From CBINFS01 sp966250015 (GTDB lineage: Bacteria; Bacteroidota; Rhodothermia; Rhodothermales; DASSAV01): 64,000 bases of DNA. The stretch is taken from assembly GCA_966250015.1 (NCBI GenBank), contig CBINFS010000011.1, positions 47,688-111,687 of the forward strand, written 5' to 3'. Below the pieces are notes generated by a model. It worked only from the letters and a program-made list of their open reading frames with translations, had not been told where the DNA came from and ran no database searches. The position numbers were made by a program, and so were the translations under genes. Numbering within the stretch: the first letter of the stretch is position 1; every line of letters starts with the position of its first letter. Below are positions 63,904-64,000 of the stretch, in pieces.

Positions 63904-64000
63904 TCGCAGAGGTATGGACGGGTCAGAATGGCAAATTCATCTAGAAAAACTGACCCTCAAGAAAGAAAACCACCGAAGTGTTCCTGCCTAGCAAAGACGT

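Overview
The window reads as a chromosomal segment of a GC-rich member of the Bacteroidota/Rhodothermota group, most likely Rhodothermales-like. The signs are a secreted FG-GAP protein with a type IX secretion (Por) sorting domain, a FecI-FecR-TonB receptor system whose receptor has an STN domain, menaquinone synthesis (menD), FabI, NifJ, several lipoproteins, and frequently weak or absent Shine-Dalgarno sequences. I found no phage, insertion sequence, CRISPR array, rRNA or tRNA. Nearly all the sequence is coding; the exceptions are a few intergenic islands made of palindromic repeats.

Layout. 0-3.5 kb: mobA, a CoA-transferase, a ferritin-like protein and a small exported protein. 3.6-11.8 kb: a respiratory and thiol block with two TlpA thioredoxins, DsbD, a small membrane protein, ccoS, ccoN, ccoO, ccoP and a small DsbD/TauE-like membrane protein. 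11.8-18.5 kb: a minus-strand efflux operon tetR-tolC-MFP-RND followed, after a strong hairpin, by a PII-like gene. 18.5-19.8 kb: a divergent GbsR/MarR and TetR pair. 19.8-26.3 kb: an NtrC-type regulator, a histidine kinase, a small Asp-rich exported protein and a P1B-4 metal ATPase. 26.7-31.5 kb: nifJ and a dihydroorotate-dehydrogenase-like partner. 31.6-40.8 kb: a Rieske-like protein, menD, a UvrD helicase, an M1 peptidase, a nucleoside transporter and a ZIP transporter. 41.1-47.9 kb: ECF sigma, FecR, TonB receptor and the secreted FG-GAP protein. 48-56.6 kb: a Na/Ca antiporter, a TonB-C lipoprotein, two NfeD proteins, a repeat island, a methyltransferase, an L,D-transpeptidase, a HAD hydrolase, fabI and an IMPase. 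56.6-63.9 kb: a lipoprotein, a TPR protein, birA-coaX, a second repeat island, an M48 protease, an ECF sigma, a RodZ-like HTH protein and a DUF1080 lipoprotein.

How the genes work together. The thiol-reductase genes probably feed the haem-c attachment that CcoO and CcoP need. The kinase and sigma-54 regulator, with the small exported Asp-rich protein and the neighbouring metal ATPase, resemble the ZraPSR envelope/metal-stress layout. FecI-FecR-receptor is a cell-surface signalling unit.

The most notable observation is that the cbb3-like catalytic subunit (7614-9107) keeps all six metal-binding histidines in the spacing of known cbb3 oxidases. At the position of the cross-linked catalytic tyrosine it has Phe265, and at the position of a conserved glutamate it has Ile337. 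Together with two mono-haem cytochrome subunits this marks a divergent C-family haem-copper enzyme whose substrate (O2 or NO) is open. The second notable observation is a pair of collinear, inverted repeat islands (52.0-52.4 and 59.9-60.65 kb), the latter bracketed by a perfect 27-bp inverted repeat.
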